Counted from the stretch's first letter, positions 41,910-50,736 are shown. The stretch: DNA of 64,000 nucleotides from DASQFI01 sp035633215 (GCA_035633215.1 DASQFI010000059.1:239775-303774); one strand, 5' to 3'. Numbers and translations are program-made. Notes: generated by a model from the sequence alone, not told the origin.

Positions 41910-43190
41910 CTATCGACCCATCGCGAGGAACGCACGGTATGCCTCAAAGATGCCTCCACGAAACGGCGTCCGAAGGAGGCTCTCGATGTACGGTCGCAGA
42001 TCTACGCGGCGACCGCCGATCAGGGCAGGAACAACGAGCTGGTCCTCTGGCATCGTGAGCAGCGTCCGATAATGGCTCACCGCCTCCTGGCGGTCGCCGG
42101 CGAGGTCATATGATACCGCCAGGTAGAATCGGGCACGTTGTTCGTACGCTCGGAGCGGCGGCCAGCTCCAACGTGCGTCCGCCAGGTATGGCAAGACGGT
42201 GGCTGTTCCTTCATCGGCAATCCGCTTGAGCTCCGGTCGTGCGGCTTCGACGTCACCGAGCAGCATGCGCCACCGCGCCTTGTAGTAGCGCGTCACGATG
42301 GCGTTCGGCCGCTCACGCGTCAGACGATCGAGAAGTTCTTTCGTCCGCTGGTGATTACGGCTCTGCGGAGAGGCGATGATGCGCCAGTCGTCCAGATTGG
42401 TTCCGAGAAGCACCAGCGCATCGTCGGACTGCCATTCTGCCTGAATACGCTCGGACTCGAGAGGGAAGTACTGCAACGATGGAACGAAGCGGATATTGCC
42501 CCGCGCCTCGAGCCGCTTCTTCAGCGGCAGATAGTGACCCCCGCCGAAAACGACGACAATGCGCCGACCGGGATGTTTCGAGGCCGCAGCCTGAATGTTC
42601 TGTGCGATTCGGTCATCGCGCTCTGCTGCGATCCCCTCATCAGGATATTCATCGATAGGCGTCCCGACCTGCGTACGCTGGAAGGACTCCAGATCCTCTG
42701 CGACTTCGCCGAACGCCCGGTCGGCCGTCCAAAGGATCGTCGCGCGATGCGATGATCGGAATCGCTCGAAGCGATCGCCCGTCTCGGCTGGTTCAAGCTC
42801 GGTCATCCGCTCAATCGGGGGCAGGGCCTGCACGTTGGGTGTGGTCCAGTTAACGCCATACATGGGGACGCCGGCCTGTTTGGCCCAGGTCATCGCGGCG
42901 TACTGTTCTTGCGGGTAGCTCGGGATTCCCAAACTCTGCGGCCAGTCTGGTGGCACCTCAAGGCAGAGCGCGGCAGGCGCCATCTTCGATAGCAGAGCGC
43001 GGAGGTGCGCTGGTGAGAAGCCTGGATGCAGAAATGAAAGGTTGTGATTGGCGCCGATGAACACGACCTCAGATCGACTTGGCGGCTGCTGTCGTCGAGC
43101 ACCTCTCGCTTCGCCAGGTGAAAGGTACGCCAGAAAGCCGATGGCGAGCACTGCTCCTGCAACCGATCCGAAGCGAAGTCGTTCGCTCAT
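41910..43190 (-). CDS. TraB/Tiki-like exported protein with C-terminal helical repeats
   Basis: About 426 residues from the ATG at 43188-43190, which has a GGAGG ribosome-binding site; the signal peptide is SVAGAVLAIGFLAYLSPGEA. The N-terminal half resembles the TraB/PrgY/Tiki (and ChaN-like) fold. A strand-loop VFIGANHNLSFLH carries the GxxH-type His, PAALCLEVPPDW carries the conserved Glu, and the later RRIVVVFGGGHYLPLKKRL carries the second GGGH. The C-terminal ~150 residues (YKARWRMLLGDVEAARPELK, FYLAVSYDLAGDRQEAVSHY) are TPR-like. Tiki members are metalloproteases; activity here is not proven. Single gene. Confidence 0.6.
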   Translation of the reverse strand: MSERLRFGSVAGAVLAIGFLAYLSPGEARGARRQQPPSRSEVVFIGANHNLSFLHPGFSPAHLRALLSKMAPAALCLEVPPDWPQSLGIPSYPQEQYAAMTWAKQAGVPMYGVNWTTPNVQALPPIERMTELEPAETGDRFERFRSSHRATILWTADRAFGEVAEDLESFQRTQVGTPIDEYPDEGIAAERDDRIAQNIQAAASKHPGRRIVVVFGGGHYLPLKKRLEARGNIRFVPSLQYFPLESERIQAEWQSDDALVLLGTNLDDWRIIASPQSRNHQRTKELLDRLTRERPNAIVTRYYKARWRMLLGDVEAARPELKRIADEGTATVLPYLADARWSWPPLRAYEQRARFYLAVSYDLAGDRQEAVSHYRTLLTMPEDQLVVPALIGGRRVDLRPYIESLLRTPFRGGIFEAYRAFLAMGR

Positions 43191-43668
43191 ACCGCCTCCA
43201 GGCCAGGACGGAGAGACGTGGGCAATAAGGTCGGAGAACATCCTAGCGCAGCGTCAAAACGCTCGCGACCCGTTCTCCTGATATGCGACGCACTCGCCGC
43301 TGAGCAGGCTGGGTTTGAGTTGCGTTCGCTGTGTCCATCAGTGCGCGAGAGCTGGGCCAGGATCCTTGGTTTCGGAGGCCGAGGATCGCAGCTCCTCCCT
43401 GGTTCCTCACAATTCTCGTTTCTGCTACAGCCAACCGATGGGGGCAGAACGACGCAGCGCAGCGCGGCCTCGTGGCGCGCGCGGCCCGCCTTCGCGACGT
43501 CGCTTCAGAGCGGGAACCAGGAATCGAACCTTCCAAGAACGCCCTCGGCCGTGCTCCTCCGGTCGCAGCCGTCGTAGCCGGGTCTTCAGTTCGAAAGTTC
43601 GAAGTTCTGAGTTCGAAGTTCGCCGCGGCTGCAGACGGCTGGTTCGCAGTTGTAATTGGTTCGGGACA
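43191..43668. other. Intergenic region, no supportable gene
   Basis: 478 bases containing only short overlapping frames of Arg-rich artefact type on both strands. A GGTTCGATTCC stretch at about 43513-43523 (minus strand) superficially resembles a tRNA T-loop but no tRNA can be folded. Copy 3 of the GTTCGAAGTTC element closes the region at 43587-43640. Confidence 0.5.
43587..43640. repeat. GTTCGAAGTTC-hairpin element, copy 3
   Basis: AGTTCGAAAGTTCGAAGTTC, TGAGTTCGAAGTTC, then GCCGCGGCTGCAGACGGC as a weaker hairpin. Located 3' of the LamG gene (minus strand). Confidence 0.75.
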
Positions 43669-44637
43669 TCACCTGAGAGGCCGGGATGAGGAGCACGCGC
43701 CGGCGGTGTCCCCATGACCCATGTGTCCCGGAACGGCGTGAGCCGGAAGCACCATCGTCCTTTCCCCAGGAGTGCCGGGCTTGTGGCAGACAGTCGCGAG
43801 CTTGCACACGCCAGCACTGCCCGCGTCGAAGATCGCGTGGATCTCAGACGCGCCGAGCACGCGATTGTAGACTTGCGCCTCATCAATCAGGCCCACAAAG
43901 AAGTTGTCGTTGTATGCATCGCCCCCGATCCAGAACTCCGTTCCAAGCGACAACCCTCCCGCGACAGTCACAGTGTGATCGAGTTGGCCGTCCACATGGA
44001 TCCCGACTTGGTTGGTCACGGGATCGTAGGTGTTGACGATGAAGTGCCAGGCGCTGTTGGTGATCACCGCATTCGAAGGCCACCACCGGTCGGCCCCGTC
44101 GTCGGCGCCGATGCAGAGGCGGTTCGGACCGACAACCCCGTTCAGACAAACGTAGGTCGTGTTGAGCGCTCCGACACCTGTTGAGAGCCGCTGAAAAAAG
44201 TGTGCCTTGAACCCCGCGTTTCCCACCGCGAGAATCCCCTGGCCCGGATGCCCGACTGGCGGAGCAGGCTGGTTGAACCATGCGGCGAGCGTGATTGGCA
44301 CGTTACCGCCGGTGAACCCGTCGACGAACACGCCGGACACACGGGTGTTGAAGCTGCCGTTGAAGCTGAACGCGTTGCCGACTAACCCGGGCACGATTTG
44401 CACGCTGCCGGACAGGATCCCGTCGTTGTCGAATGGCGAAATGTCGATGGCCGTTGTTCCGGACACGCTGTCTCCGTCCCACCCGCCGACGAGTCCCGAC
44501 GGAGTGGTCGCGCAGTTGTGAGCGTCTGAGTGGATCGTTGGCGCGAACACGAGCACAAGAACCGCGCCCGCCAGTCCCCCAAGTGAGGTCAGGGGACGAA
44601 TCAGGCGTTGTCTCCTCGCGTGAAACCCTGCATTCAT
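43669..44637 (-). CDS. Secreted LamG/concanavalin-A-like domain protein
   Basis: 322 residues from the ATG at 44635-44637, with a GGAGAG ribosome-binding site five bases before it. Signal peptide LTSLGGLAGAVLVLVFAPTI. The LamG jelly-roll has the typical blocks GLVGGWDGDSVSGTTAIDIS, GNAFSFNGSFNTRVSG, ITLAAWFNQP, VGIHVDGQLDHTVTVAG, FVGLIDEAQVYNRVLGASEI. The C-terminal tail VCHKPGTPGERTMVLPAHAV with PGHMGHGDTAG resembles the CHKPGT...H..HGD motif found at the ends of some extracellular proteins. Likely binds carbohydrate or cell-surface material. Divergent from the FG-GAP regulator gene. Confidence 0.85.
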   Translation of the reverse strand: MNAGFHARRQRLIRPLTSLGGLAGAVLVLVFAPTIHSDAHNCATTPSGLVGGWDGDSVSGTTAIDISPFDNDGILSGSVQIVPGLVGNAFSFNGSFNTRVSGVFVDGFTGGNVPITLAAWFNQPAPPVGHPGQGILAVGNAGFKAHFFQRLSTGVGALNTTYVCLNGVVGPNRLCIGADDGADRWWPSNAVITNSAWHFIVNTYDPVTNQVGIHVDGQLDHTVTVAGGLSLGTEFWIGGDAYNDNFFVGLIDEAQVYNRVLGASEIHAIFDAGSAGVCKLATVCHKPGTPGERTMVLPAHAVPGHMGHGDTAGACSSSRPLR

Positions 44638-44815
44638 AAGTCTCTCCTCGAATCGGCTTTCAAAAACGGTTTCGGCTGCGGCCACAGGAGTGCGTCGCGA
44701 TCGCGCGCCATGGCCGTCGACATTTCAGCGATCGCGCACCGCGCCGACAACAGGCAAACGACGACATTCACGGGTTGGCGTCGCCCGTGCCGTCGTTTGT
44801 CGTCTCCGGTATAGA

Positions 44816-46960
44816 ATGGGTGTCCTTTTCCAGGGAATCTCATTGGTTGACGAGCGCCCTCCCCGCGCGATGTTGACGTCTTGGAAGGCCGTCGCCCGTT
44901 TCTTCGATCGCGATGTGCGCACGGTCCAGCGCTGGGAAAAAGAGGAAGGGCTCCCCGTCCACCGGCATTCGCATCGCCGCCAGAGCAGTGTTTATGCGTT
45001 CCCGAACGAGCTTGAAGCCTGGTGGCGCGAGCGAGGATCCCGAGCTGCGGTAGGCGATCAGGCTGACCCGCCCGTCTCTCGCGAAGGTGGACCAGCGCCC
45101 GCGTCCGCTGGGTCGCCGCTGCAACAGGTGTCCGAACACCCGGCCATCGACGTTCCTCGACGAGCCAGGCGCAGGGCGTCGTGGCTCCTTGCTGCTGTCG
45201 TCGTGGTCGGACTTGCGCTCGCAACGTTCGTCCGCGTGCGGCTGCTGACGTCGAACAGCACGCCCGCTCGTCTCGTAGCCTCCTACGAGGGTCCGATTGC
45301 GGAGGGCTTTCTCCAGTCAGGCCCGATTGCCGATCTGAACGGTGATGGAACCGGGGACCTTGTCACCGTGGCCCCGCACGCGCGGGAGATCCATCTGATT
45401 TTCGGCCGGCGGGATCTCAATGTCTCGTTGCCGTCGGCGGCCGACGTCATCGTCCGCGGGATGGACAACGGTCCGCACGTCGTGGCGGCAGCGTCGGACT
45501 ACGACGGTGACGGATTGAACGACCTGCTCGTCTCGGTCACGCTTTTCGAGCCCGACGCGTTCCATCGTACCGGTCCAACCTATCTCCTGCGTGGCCGCCG
45601 GGAATGGCCGGCTGCGCTTCAATTGCCCGACGCAGCAGACGTAACCTTTCGCGTCTCGTTGCCCAAGGACATTCGGCTGGCAGCGTGCGGACCGCACCGG
45701 ACGCTGGATTTGAATCACGATGGCATCAGCGATCTCTTGCTGGGCGGTGCGGATTACAGCCCTGCCGGTCGCGCGTCGGCCGGCGGCGCGTTCATCTTCT
45801 TCGGCCGGCGCGCGTGGTCACGAGAGATTGACGTGGAACGCGACGCCGACGTGATCATCGCCGGCTCGCGAACAGGCGAAGGGCTCACCTCCGCGTGTGA
45901 TGCCGGCGACTTCAACGGCGACGGTCGCACCGATGTCGCGATCCTCGCGCGCGAGCATACGCTCTGGAACCTGCTCGGGAGCCGGGGGCGCTACTATCTC
46001 TTCTTCGGCCGTGACCAGTGGCCTCGCAGGATGGAAGCCGGCAGCGACGCCGATCTGCTGATCGTCGGACGCCGACCGGGCGCGGGCATCTCGGCTCCGC
46101 TCCTGGCTGACGTCAATGGCGACGGCTTTCAAGATCTCCTCGGAAGTTTCAGCGGACAGCGCGAGGCGCCACCGTGGAGCGAACTCGTCGTAGCCTTCGG
46201 TCGTCCGACGACACCGGACGCTCCGCGTCTTCCGTCAGCGTCGGCGGATGATTCGGCGATCCGCTATGCGGGTGCGTCCAATCTTGGTGCCGCAATGACC
46301 GCCGCCGATCTCGATGCGGACGGCAGGGACGATGTGATGCTGACGGCCCCGGGCTCCGGAACGGTGTACGTGCTGATGGGTCGCAAGGACTGGCCAGCGA
46401 TCGCGCGGATTGTCGATCTGCAGCCACGTCCAATCTTTGTGGCGGCACCGGGGGCGGGCGAAAGCCCGACCTGGGCCGGCGACCTCGACGGCGACGACCT
46501 GCCGGAAATCTCCTTCGCCGCTCCCAGCTACGCCAGCTACGGCGTACCTCACAGGGGTAAGGCGTGGTTCATCACGCCGTACCTGCCGATTGCCATCGAT
46601 TTGCGACCGATGTTTGAGCCAAACATCCTCTATCACCCCGGCATTCTCGTGGCGCGCATTAGCGGGCGTGCGATGCCGGCAAACGACCGCGTCGACGCTG
46701 CCAGTGTACGGCTCGCCGGCGTCGCACCGAGCCGCCATCTGTGGCAGGACTTCGACGGCGATCACGTCGAGGACCTGCAGCTCTATTTCGACACCAGCGC
46801 CATGTCTGTGACGGCCACGACGAAGCGGCTCCACCTCACCGCCTCGACGGTCGCTGGTGTGCTGGTTCACGGCAGCGATTCTGTTGTCGTCTTGCCTGGC
46901 GGCACTGACACGATGCCGAACGGTGATTTGGGTGCCACTCATCTGAGCACGAAGCGCTGA
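44816..46960 (+). CDS. Membrane-tethered HTH regulator with FG-GAP beta-propeller sensor
   Basis: About 714 residues from the ATG at 44816; the ATG at 44870 (MLTSWKAVARFF) is the alternative. The cytoplasmic N-terminus is a small MerR/excisionase-like HTH, SWKAVARFFDRDVRTVQRWE then KEEGLPVHRHSHRRQSSVYA, the common acidobacterial DNA-binding head. A disordered linker is followed by one membrane helix (WLLAAVVVVGLALATFVRV, ~120-140). The exterior part is an integrin-like propeller with seven Ca-binding FG-GAP loops: DLNGDGTGDL, DYDGDGLNDL, DLNHDGISDL, DFNGDGRTDV, DVNGDGFQDL, DLDADGRDDV, DLDGDDLPEI. The layout suggests a ToxR/CadC-like one-component sensor of an outside ligand acting directly on DNA. 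Confidence 0.85.
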   Translation: MGVLFQGISLVDERPPRAMLTSWKAVARFFDRDVRTVQRWEKEEGLPVHRHSHRRQSSVYAFPNELEAWWRERGSRAAVGDQADPPVSREGGPAPASAGSPLQQVSEHPAIDVPRRARRRASWLLAAVVVVGLALATFVRVRLLTSNSTPARLVASYEGPIAEGFLQSGPIADLNGDGTGDLVTVAPHAREIHLIFGRRDLNVSLPSAADVIVRGMDNGPHVVAAASDYDGDGLNDLLVSVTLFEPDAFHRTGPTYLLRGRREWPAALQLPDAADVTFRVSLPKDIRLAACGPHRTLDLNHDGISDLLLGGADYSPAGRASAGGAFIFFGRRAWSREIDVERDADVIIAGSRTGEGLTSACDAGDFNGDGRTDVAILAREHTLWNLLGSRGRYYLFFGRDQWPRRMEAGSDADLLIVGRRPGAGISAPLLADVNGDGFQDLLGSFSGQREAPPWSELVVAFGRPTTPDAPRLPSASADDSAIRYAGASNLGAAMTAADLDADGRDDVMLTAPGSGTVYVLMGRKDWPAIARIVDLQPRPIFVAAPGAGESPTWAGDLDGDDLPEISFAAPSYASYGVPHRGKAWFITPYLPIAIDLRPMFEPNILYHPGILVARISGRAMPANDRVDAASVRLAGVAPSRHLWQDFDGDHVEDLQLYFDTSAMSVTATTKRLHLTASTVAGVLVHGSDSVVVLPGGTDTMPNGDLGATHLSTKR

Positions 46961-47265
46961 CGCCGCCGCGCAAACAGCGCTGAAGCACACCCGAGATCTG
47001 GACGAACGAGATGCCCTCCTCAGCGGCCCGCCAGGACGAGTTGAAACTGGCCGTGAAGCGCAGAAACGCGCCAGAATGAGCCCAGTTCTCCTGTGTCAGG
47101 CGTCGAACGTGATAACCGATCGACTTGTGCAGGATGGAACCAGACACAATCTGGCGGTCGCTGGCGGCATCCTGATGGCGCTATGCCTAGATGCCATGTC
47201 GATTTGACAACTCCGCGCCGGTGCGCGCTCACGCGTGATGGACCGGGCCGTAGATCATGGCACCG
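46961..47265. other. Intergenic region, possible gene fragment
   Basis: 305 bases. On the minus strand 47110-46980 one frame reads LTQENWAHSGAFLRFTASFN, then SSWRAAEEGISFVQISGVLQ, which has a protein-like composition but no start, no RBS and no family I know. Probably the tail of a lost gene; nothing else is visible. Confidence 0.35.
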
Positions 47266-48100
47266 CTAACCAGCACTCCAGGGCGGCAGTCTGATTGGAG
47301 CTGCCCAGGCGGGCGCACTCAACACCTTGAGCTTGCGCTTGTACACCGTGCCTCGGATGGTCACATAAAGAGTGTCGAATTTGGGGCCTCCGAAGGACAC
47401 GTTCGTGACCTGACCGCCCGGGACAGGCAGAATGGCTCGGGTGCGGCCGTTGCGGTCCAGCACCTCCACGCCCTTTCGTGTCGCCGCGTAGAGTCTGCCG
47501 TCGCGATCCATGCACATCGACCCGGCGCCGCTATCGTCGGCCGCATCCGGAACGTGAAACCAGTAGAACCGCTGTTTGTGTCGCAACGTACCGTCGGCCT
47601 GCACCTGGTAGCTGTATCCCCAGTGGCTCTTGCTTTCCGCCACGCTCAGCCACAGGCCATCCGGCGTCAGCGCGATGCCGGATGCTCCGGTCAAGCCGCT
47701 ATCGACTACTGATTTCTGTCCTGTCGCTGTGATCAGCCAGATGTGGCTCGGATCGGCGTCCCTCAATCCAGGCTCAGTGACGTACACGCTTCCACTGTGG
47801 GGTGACACTGAGATACCGACCGCGAATGCCGCTGGCCACCACCGTTGAACGGCGCGCCGCATCGTACGCAAGGATCCTGGCGTTTGCCGTGTCCGCCACG
47901 TACAGCCGCCCATCAGGACCAAAAGCCATGCCGCGGCCCTCTCCTCCGATACGGAAGTCGTCGGCGACCTTGCCGTCGTTCGTGACTCTGTAGGTCCTCC
48001 GGGCTGGCACGTCACGGAAGAGCACCTCGCCTTCTGGGTTCGACGCGAGGGCTCGCCGAAGCCTAGCCATCGCTCCGTCGGCCAGGCGGAGGCGGCCCAC
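47266..48100 (-). pseudogene. SMP-30/gluconolactonase-like beta-propeller gene, frameshifted and 5'-truncated
   Basis: Two overlapping minus-strand frames make one protein. The first (from about 48100) reads PEGEVLFRDVPARRTYRVTN, RGMAFGPDGRLYVADTANAR and ARRSTVVASGI. At about 47830 the sense moves to the next frame: AVGISVSPHSGSVYVTEPGL, GASGIALTPDGLWLSVAESK, GSMCMDRDGRLYAATRKGVE. These are the blades of SMP-30/gluconolaconase/LRE-like propellers. The signal peptide and first blade are missing; a 40-bp dispersed repeat begins at 48107 exactly at the break. One shift could be a sequencing error, but the 5' truncation is real. Confidence 0.75.
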
Positions 48101-48106
48101 TCCGAA

Positions 48107-48146
48107 CGCTTGTCCAAGAGCGGGCGACCCTGGGAGTGTCCCTCAT
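48107..48146. repeat. 40-bp dispersed repeat, copy B
   Basis: CGCTTGTCCAAGAGCGGGCG, ACCCTGGGAGTGTCCCTCAT matches 41450-41489. It abuts the truncated end of the SMP-30-like gene. Confidence 0.65.
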
Positions 48147-48243
48147 GTGCGTTGAACTGAGCGGCATTTCACAGCGACAGGATCATCTACAGGCCGCCTG
48201 GCAGGAAACGAGCGACGTCGCGGTTCGTTGCTACCATGAGGGA

Positions 48244-48651
48244 ATGGCTCTCGACGAACGCGCCCTTTTCACGGACAAGCCGGAAACCAGGCAGGGCCGG
48301 TATCAGTGTCCAAAGTGTCGACGGACCGGCGACTACACCATCCGGTGGGTACGGCGCTCAAAGAAGGACAGGCTACCGCCCGGGGCGGACGAGGGCGACC
48401 GTGCCAAATTCGCGAAGCTGCGCGACTACCTGCTCCGGCTCGACGAAGAGGTGACATGCAAGACCTGCGGCAAGAGATTCGAGATCCCGTCGCAACAATC
48501 CCTGGTGTTCGCGGACCAGCTCGCAGGTCTGCCCAACGATGAAGACCTGGAACGAGAGATCGCCGCCGCGTCGGGTGAGCCGGAGCCCGCACCGGAGAGC
48601 AAGCCGGCGTTGCCCTCGCGCTTTACGCGTAAACCGAGCGGCTGGAAGTAG
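48244..48651 (+). CDS. Zinc-ribbon protein of unknown function
   Basis: A 135-residue protein from the ATG at 48244, just after GAGGG. It has two C-x2-C knuckles, GRYQCPKCRRTGDYTIRWVR (about residues 21-24) and VTCKTCGKRFEIPS (about 72-75). Between them is a charged spacer of about 47 residues. The tail is Pro/Glu-rich and ends SRFTRKPSGWK. It would bind one Zn as a split ribbon. No signal peptide; cytoplasmic. No family name recalled. Not linked to neighbours. Confidence 0.68.
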   Translation: MALDERALFTDKPETRQGRYQCPKCRRTGDYTIRWVRRSKKDRLPPGADEGDRAKFAKLRDYLLRLDEEVTCKTCGKRFEIPSQQSLVFADQLAGLPNDEDLEREIAAASGEPEPAPESKPALPSRFTRKPSGWK

Positions 48652-48663
48652 CGATTTCGTCCG

Positions 48664-48801
48664 CTACGCGCCTGGCGCTCGGTACCGGATTTTCTCGGCC
48701 TTGCGCAGGGCATCCATCGTTTCGTCGACGGTCAGGAGGACCGTCGTTTCGAGCGACCTAAGCGCACCGCCGCCACCAATCGCCAGCGCAACGGCGGCCA
48801 T
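48664..48801 (-). pseudogene. GYD-domain gene tail, duplicated fragment
   Basis: The minus strand reads MAAVALAIGGGGALRSLETT, then VLLTVDETMDALRKAEKIRY and RAPGA. This is almost the same as residues ~63-108 of the complete GYD protein at 24710-25036, and the DNA match is equally close. It breaks off sharply at 48801. The upstream half of the gene is absent; sequence across the break belongs to the region just past the NAD(P)-binding gene. Confidence 0.85.
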
Positions 48802-48814
48802 CCTGGGCGACTTC

Positions 48815-49510
48815 TCAGGATCTGTCGGAACCGGTGGCGTGCGCGAGCGCCGAGGGTGTCTTGCAGCCGACAATCGCCGGCGCTTCGTGGACGAGCTCGT
48901 CGGTCGTGAGGGCCGCCACCATGAACAGGGCAAAGTCCACGCGGCGGGTGATGTTGCTCTTGAGGATGGGGTCGCCCACGTGCCTGCTCCAGACCGGCAG
49001 GCCCTGGCTCTCACCCTCTTCGAGGCCGCTCCCCCGCACGACCGTCCAGCGGGTGTCACTGGCAAACACCCGCCGGCACGCTTCCACCTGGTCGTCGAGT
49101 TCCACCATCCGAGCGACTCGCCCGACCCAGCGGACGACCTGTACGAGCCCTCTGAACGTGGGCGAGTACGCATCCAGGCCGTCGCGCGTGATGTGCCACC
49201 CGCACGAGAACACGAGGCGCGCTCCGGGGCGCGCGTGGTCGAGTACCGCCTGGGCCGTTCCCGATGAGTACTGATGGACGCCCCACGGGATCAGCACGGT
49301 GAGCACTCCGTCGCACCCTGCGACTGCCCTCTTGATCACCTCGCGGTCGTTCGTCTGTCCGGCAATGACGGTGATGCGCCCTTTGAACGTGTCGAGTTTT
49401 CCTACGCTGCGCTCCCGGCACACGCCGACCACCTCATAGCCCCGATCCAGCGCGTGCTGGACCATGTATTGCCCGAGCTTCCCGGACGCCCCGACGATGC
49501 ACACTTTCAT
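48815..49510 (-). CDS. NmrA-like / atypical SDR NAD(P)-binding protein
   Basis: 231 residues from the ATG at 49508-49510 (MKVCIVGASGKLGQYMVQHA), which is the GxxGxxG nucleotide-binding loop right at the N-terminus. Further family features: RGYEVVGVCRE, the acidic/NDREVIKRAVAGCDGVLTV segment, and the substrate-side WTVVRGSGLEEGE. It lacks the YxxxK of classical SDRs, as is usual for NmrA-like proteins, so it could be a reductase or a redox-sensing regulator. Divergent from the PadR operon, whose operator lies between them. The 3' end is close to a recombination junction, but the length looks normal. Confidence 0.85.
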   Translation of the reverse strand: MKVCIVGASGKLGQYMVQHALDRGYEVVGVCRERSVGKLDTFKGRITVIAGQTNDREVIKRAVAGCDGVLTVLIPWGVHQYSSGTAQAVLDHARPGARLVFSCGWHITRDGLDAYSPTFRGLVQVVRWVGRVARMVELDDQVEACRRVFASDTRWTVVRGSGLEEGESQGLPVWSRHVGDPILKSNITRRVDFALFMVAALTTDELVHEAPAIVGCKTPSALAHATGSDRS

Positions 49511-49545
49511 CGCCCCTGAACTTTCGCACGACCTGATACGTCTCA

Positions 49546-49574
49546 CTGACAGCTACTATGCATAACATCATAGT
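49546..49574 (+). promoter_or_regulatory. padR promoter with palindromic operator
   Basis: A -35 box CTGACA (49546-49551), 17-base spacer and -10 box CATAGT (49569-49574). A perfect dyad ACTATG-N8-CATAGT (49555-49574) covers the spacer and the whole -10 box. A PadR dimer here would block transcription. Transcription should start about 49581, just before the GTG start at 49583, so the mRNA is practically leaderless, in agreement with the missing ribosome-binding site. Confidence 0.6.
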
Positions 49575-49582
49575 GACCCGTC

Positions 49583-49921
49583 GTGGACGTCAGCGATAAC
49601 TGGACGACCCAGATACGCAAGGGGCTTCTCGAGCTCTGCATCCTGAACGTCGTCGACCGGCAGCGAGTCTACGGCTACGACATCGTGAAACAGTTGCGGG
49701 GCGTCGATGCGCTCCTGGTCGCAGAAGGGACCGTCTACCCGATTCTGAGCCGGCTCAAACGCGACGGCCTGGTGAAGACTTTTCTCGAGGAGTCGCCGGA
49801 GGGCCCAGCACGGAAGTACTACGAACTGACGAAGCGCGGGCAACAGCTGCTGGCTGAAATGAACGCGTACTGGGACGTGCTCACGGACGGGATCGAGACG
49901 CTCAGAAAGGAGTCGCGGTGA
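49583..49921 (+). CDS. PadR-family transcriptional repressor
   Basis: 112 residues, GTG start. The winged helix shows TQIRKGLLELCILNVVDRQR, VYGYDIVKQLRG, VAEGTVYPILSRLKRDGLVK and the wing RKYYELTKRGQQLLAEM. It overlaps the next gene as GTGA (49918-49921), the classical PadR/HAAS coupling. A palindrome over the promoter suggests autorepression of the four-gene operon. Confidence 0.94.
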   Translation: MDVSDNWTTQIRKGLLELCILNVVDRQRVYGYDIVKQLRGVDALLVAEGTVYPILSRLKRDGLVKTFLEESPEGPARKYYELTKRGQQLLAEMNAYWDVLTDGIETLRKESR

Positions 49922-50718
49922 CCATGGCAACGCCGCCCCTGACACTGATGTCGGACGCCCAGCGTGAGTTGGATCGGTACCTTCGTCGGGTAAATGCGGC
50001 GCTGCGCGCTCATCCGTCTGTCGACGCAGAAGAGGTCGAGCGTGACATCCGTGGCCACATTGCGGCTGAGCTGGCGGACTCTCCGGCGCTCGTCACCGAG
50101 GCACGCTTGCGCGACGTGCTGAATCGATTGGGTAGTCCGCATCAATGGGTGCCGACGGACGAACTCCCGCCCTGGCGCAAACTGCTCGTCAGCATTCGAT
50201 CGGCGTCACAGGACTGGCGGCTGGCGTTCGTAACGTTTGCGCTGTTCGTCGGCGGATTCCTGACGGGCCGTCTCGGTGTTGTCCTCTTGCTGGCAAGCAT
50301 TCCGATGGCGAGGGCCACCTTGGCGTTGCTCGAGGAAGAGGGTGAGACGCTGGGCGCTCGTCGCTGGCTCGTGTACCCACCGCTGGTCGTGACGTACGTC
50401 ACGCTCCTCATGGCCCTGTTCGCCGCACCGCCGGGATTGATCGTCACAGCAGCTGATCCGACCGTGCGCGAGGACATGCGCCGCTGGTTTCCCCAGCCCT
50501 TCTGGGTAAGTCTCCCGATCGTCGTCGGACTCGTCGCCGGGCTCTGGTGGGCCATGCTCGGGCTGTTGGCGGCGCGCTTCGTCCGCTGGGCGAGGTTGCT
50601 GTTCTGGCCGTTCGCAGACTGGTTCGAGCGGCGTCACGCGATTCATATCGTGCGCGTCGGATTCGCCATCGCCGCGTTGGCCGCTGCGGGCCTGGCCGCT
50701 GTCGTTTGGGCCTCCTGA
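49918..50718 (+). CDS. HAAS-domain membrane protein, PadR partner
   Basis: 266 residues starting GTG at 49918 (GGAG five bases upstream); ATG at 49924 is the alternative. The N-terminal ~85 residues are the HAAS signalling domain (LDRYLRRVNAALRAHPSVDA, EEVERDIRGHIAAELAD, LRDVLNRLGSPHQW). At least five membrane helices follow, for example LAFVTFALFVGGFLTG, LVVTYVTLLMALFAAPPG, LPIVVGLVAGLWWAMLGLLA and GFAIAALAAAGLAAVVWAS. HAAS domains are typically made next to PadR proteins and are thought to relay signals to or from the regulator. Confidence 0.9.
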   Translation: MTMATPPLTLMSDAQRELDRYLRRVNAALRAHPSVDAEEVERDIRGHIAAELADSPALVTEARLRDVLNRLGSPHQWVPTDELPPWRKLLVSIRSASQDWRLAFVTFALFVGGFLTGRLGVVLLLASIPMARATLALLEEEGETLGARRWLVYPPLVVTYVTLLMALFAAPPGLIVTAADPTVREDMRRWFPQPFWVSLPIVVGLVAGLWWAMLGLLAARFVRWARLLFWPFADWFERRHAIHIVRVGFAIAALAAAGLAAVVWAS

Positions 50719-50736
50719 AATCTACGAGGACGCACG

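Noticed and set aside
43505..43590. GGTTCGATTCC on the minus strand, possible tRNA T-arm
   Set aside because: The T-stem would have mismatches, the following TTCCCGC has no GCGGGAA partner 70 bases upstream, and no anticodon stem can be drawn.
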